From: Paenarthrobacter aurescens TC1
GTDB taxonomy: Bacteria; Actinomycetota; Actinomycetes; Actinomycetales; Micrococcaceae
Direction of reading: 5' to 3'
NCBI GenBank assembly: GCA_000014925.1
Contig: CP000474.1
Coordinates: forward strand, 3,658,001 to 3,722,000
Length of the DNA: 64,000 nt
Shown here in pieces: positions 63,630 to 64,000 of the stretch (position 1 is the stretch's first letter; each line of letters begins with the position of its first letter). The translations under genes were made by a program, and so were the position numbers. The notes below the pieces were generated by a model. It ran no database searches and was not told where the DNA came from. It was given only the letters and a program-made list of their open reading frames with translations.

Positions 63630-64000
63630 CTAGGCGAAGGTGCGCCCTGTGAGCTTCTCGTAAGCCTCCACATAACGGGCGCGGGTGCGCTCAACCACCT
63701 CGGCGGGCAACGGAGGCGGCGGCGTGTCGGAGGACTTGTCCCAGCCGGACTCGGCGGAGGTCAGCCAGTCACGGACGTACTGCTTGTCGTAGGAAGGCTG
63801 CGACTTGCCCGGCGCATACGTGGACGCATCCCAGAAGCGCGAAGAGTCCGGGGTAAGAACTTCGTCGCCCAGCGTGATCACGCCAGTGGCGGCGTCGATA
63901 CCGAACTCCACCTTAGTGTCGGCCAGGATGATGCCACGTTCGCGGGCGATCTCCTCGGCGCGGGTGTAAATCTTCAGCGTGAGCTCACTGAGGCGGGCAG
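63630..64000 (-). CDS. purC: SAICAR synthetase, C-terminal part (runs off the window)
   Basis: Purine synthesis enzyme joining aspartate to CAIR. The visible 122 C-terminal residues include LTLKIYTRAEEIARERGIIL, ADTKVEFG, and DEVLTPDSSRFW, all typical of PurC. The start lies beyond position 64000. Confidence 0.94.
   Translation of the reverse strand, partial: ARLSELTLKIYTRAEEIARERGIILADTKVEFGIDAATGVITLGDEVLTPDSSRFWDASTYAPGKSQPSYDKQYVRDWLTSAESGWDKSSDTPPPPLPAEVVERTRARYVEAYEKLTGRTFA

Overview
The window is 64 kb of a high-GC Gram-positive chromosome, most likely Arthrobacter or a close relative in the Micrococcaceae. The evidence is the G/C-rich third codon positions, frequent GTG/TTG starts, many 4-bp ATGA/GTGA stop-start overlaps, and actinobacterial marker genes. 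The markers include the helicase/secretion-neighbourhood Tad operon, a MarP-type protease, an actinobacterial exonuclease/polymerase fusion, a ponA-type penicillin-binding protein and AfsA. The order topA, Tad operon, acs, nth/NUDIX, marP, crp, ridA and PBP is reminiscent of the Rv3645-Rv3683 region of Mycobacterium tuberculosis, with accessory cassettes between the core genes.

1-17 kb is housekeeping: an acuC fragment, trkH/trkA potassium uptake, proC, a sugar-phosphate isomerase-like protein, ppx, an SseB-like protein, topA, a winged-helix regulator coupled to a methyltransferase, two related lipoproteins, trhO, a GNAT protein and a DEAD/DEAH helicase with a C-terminal cysteine cluster. 17-22.4 kb is a tightly overlapping minus-strand Tad/Flp-type pilus or secretion operon (CpaE-like, TadA, TadB, TadC, DUF4244 pilin-like, two TadE-like). 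22.5-33.5 kb holds the polymerase fusion, a YegP-like protein, a NUDIX-nth pair, a low-complexity membrane protein, acs, a DeoR regulator and a MacB-type ABC pair.

33.5-41.5 kb is a divergent carbohydrate cassette: LacI regulator and Gfo/Idh/MocA oxidoreductase one way; two ABC permeases, a lipoprotein binding protein and a GH36 alpha-galactosidase the other way. Candidate LacI operators lie between them. It has no ATPase of its own. 41.6-49.3 kb returns to core genes (aroQ, marP, a CRP-family regulator, NUDIX, ridA, DUF4177, PBP, metallophosphoesterase). Two convergent gene junctions here carry arrays of the same 32-bp tandem repeat.

49.5-57.7 kb is a visibly more AT-rich minus-strand island: aldo/keto reductase, AfsA-family butyrolactone synthase, HAD phosphatase, FAD monooxygenase, KAS III-like enzyme, MMPL exporter and a MarR regulator. 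It looks like a gamma-butyrolactone/butenolide autoregulator (or related small-molecule) locus without the usual TetR-type receptor. The aldo/keto reductase and AfsA genes are preceded by a shared promoter-proximal element next to palindromes.

57.9-61.5 kb encodes a heterodimeric ABC exporter with one degenerate ATP site, followed by tRNA-Pro(CGG). 61.9-63.6 kb holds a small secreted peptide precursor with two IGNWPDPM repeats, transcribed divergently from an XRE-TPR regulator. This is the layout expected of a peptide-pheromone/receptor pair. The two repeats differ only at synonymous positions. The window ends in purC. The two candidate signalling systems (AfsA island and peptide/TPR pair) are the most interesting content.
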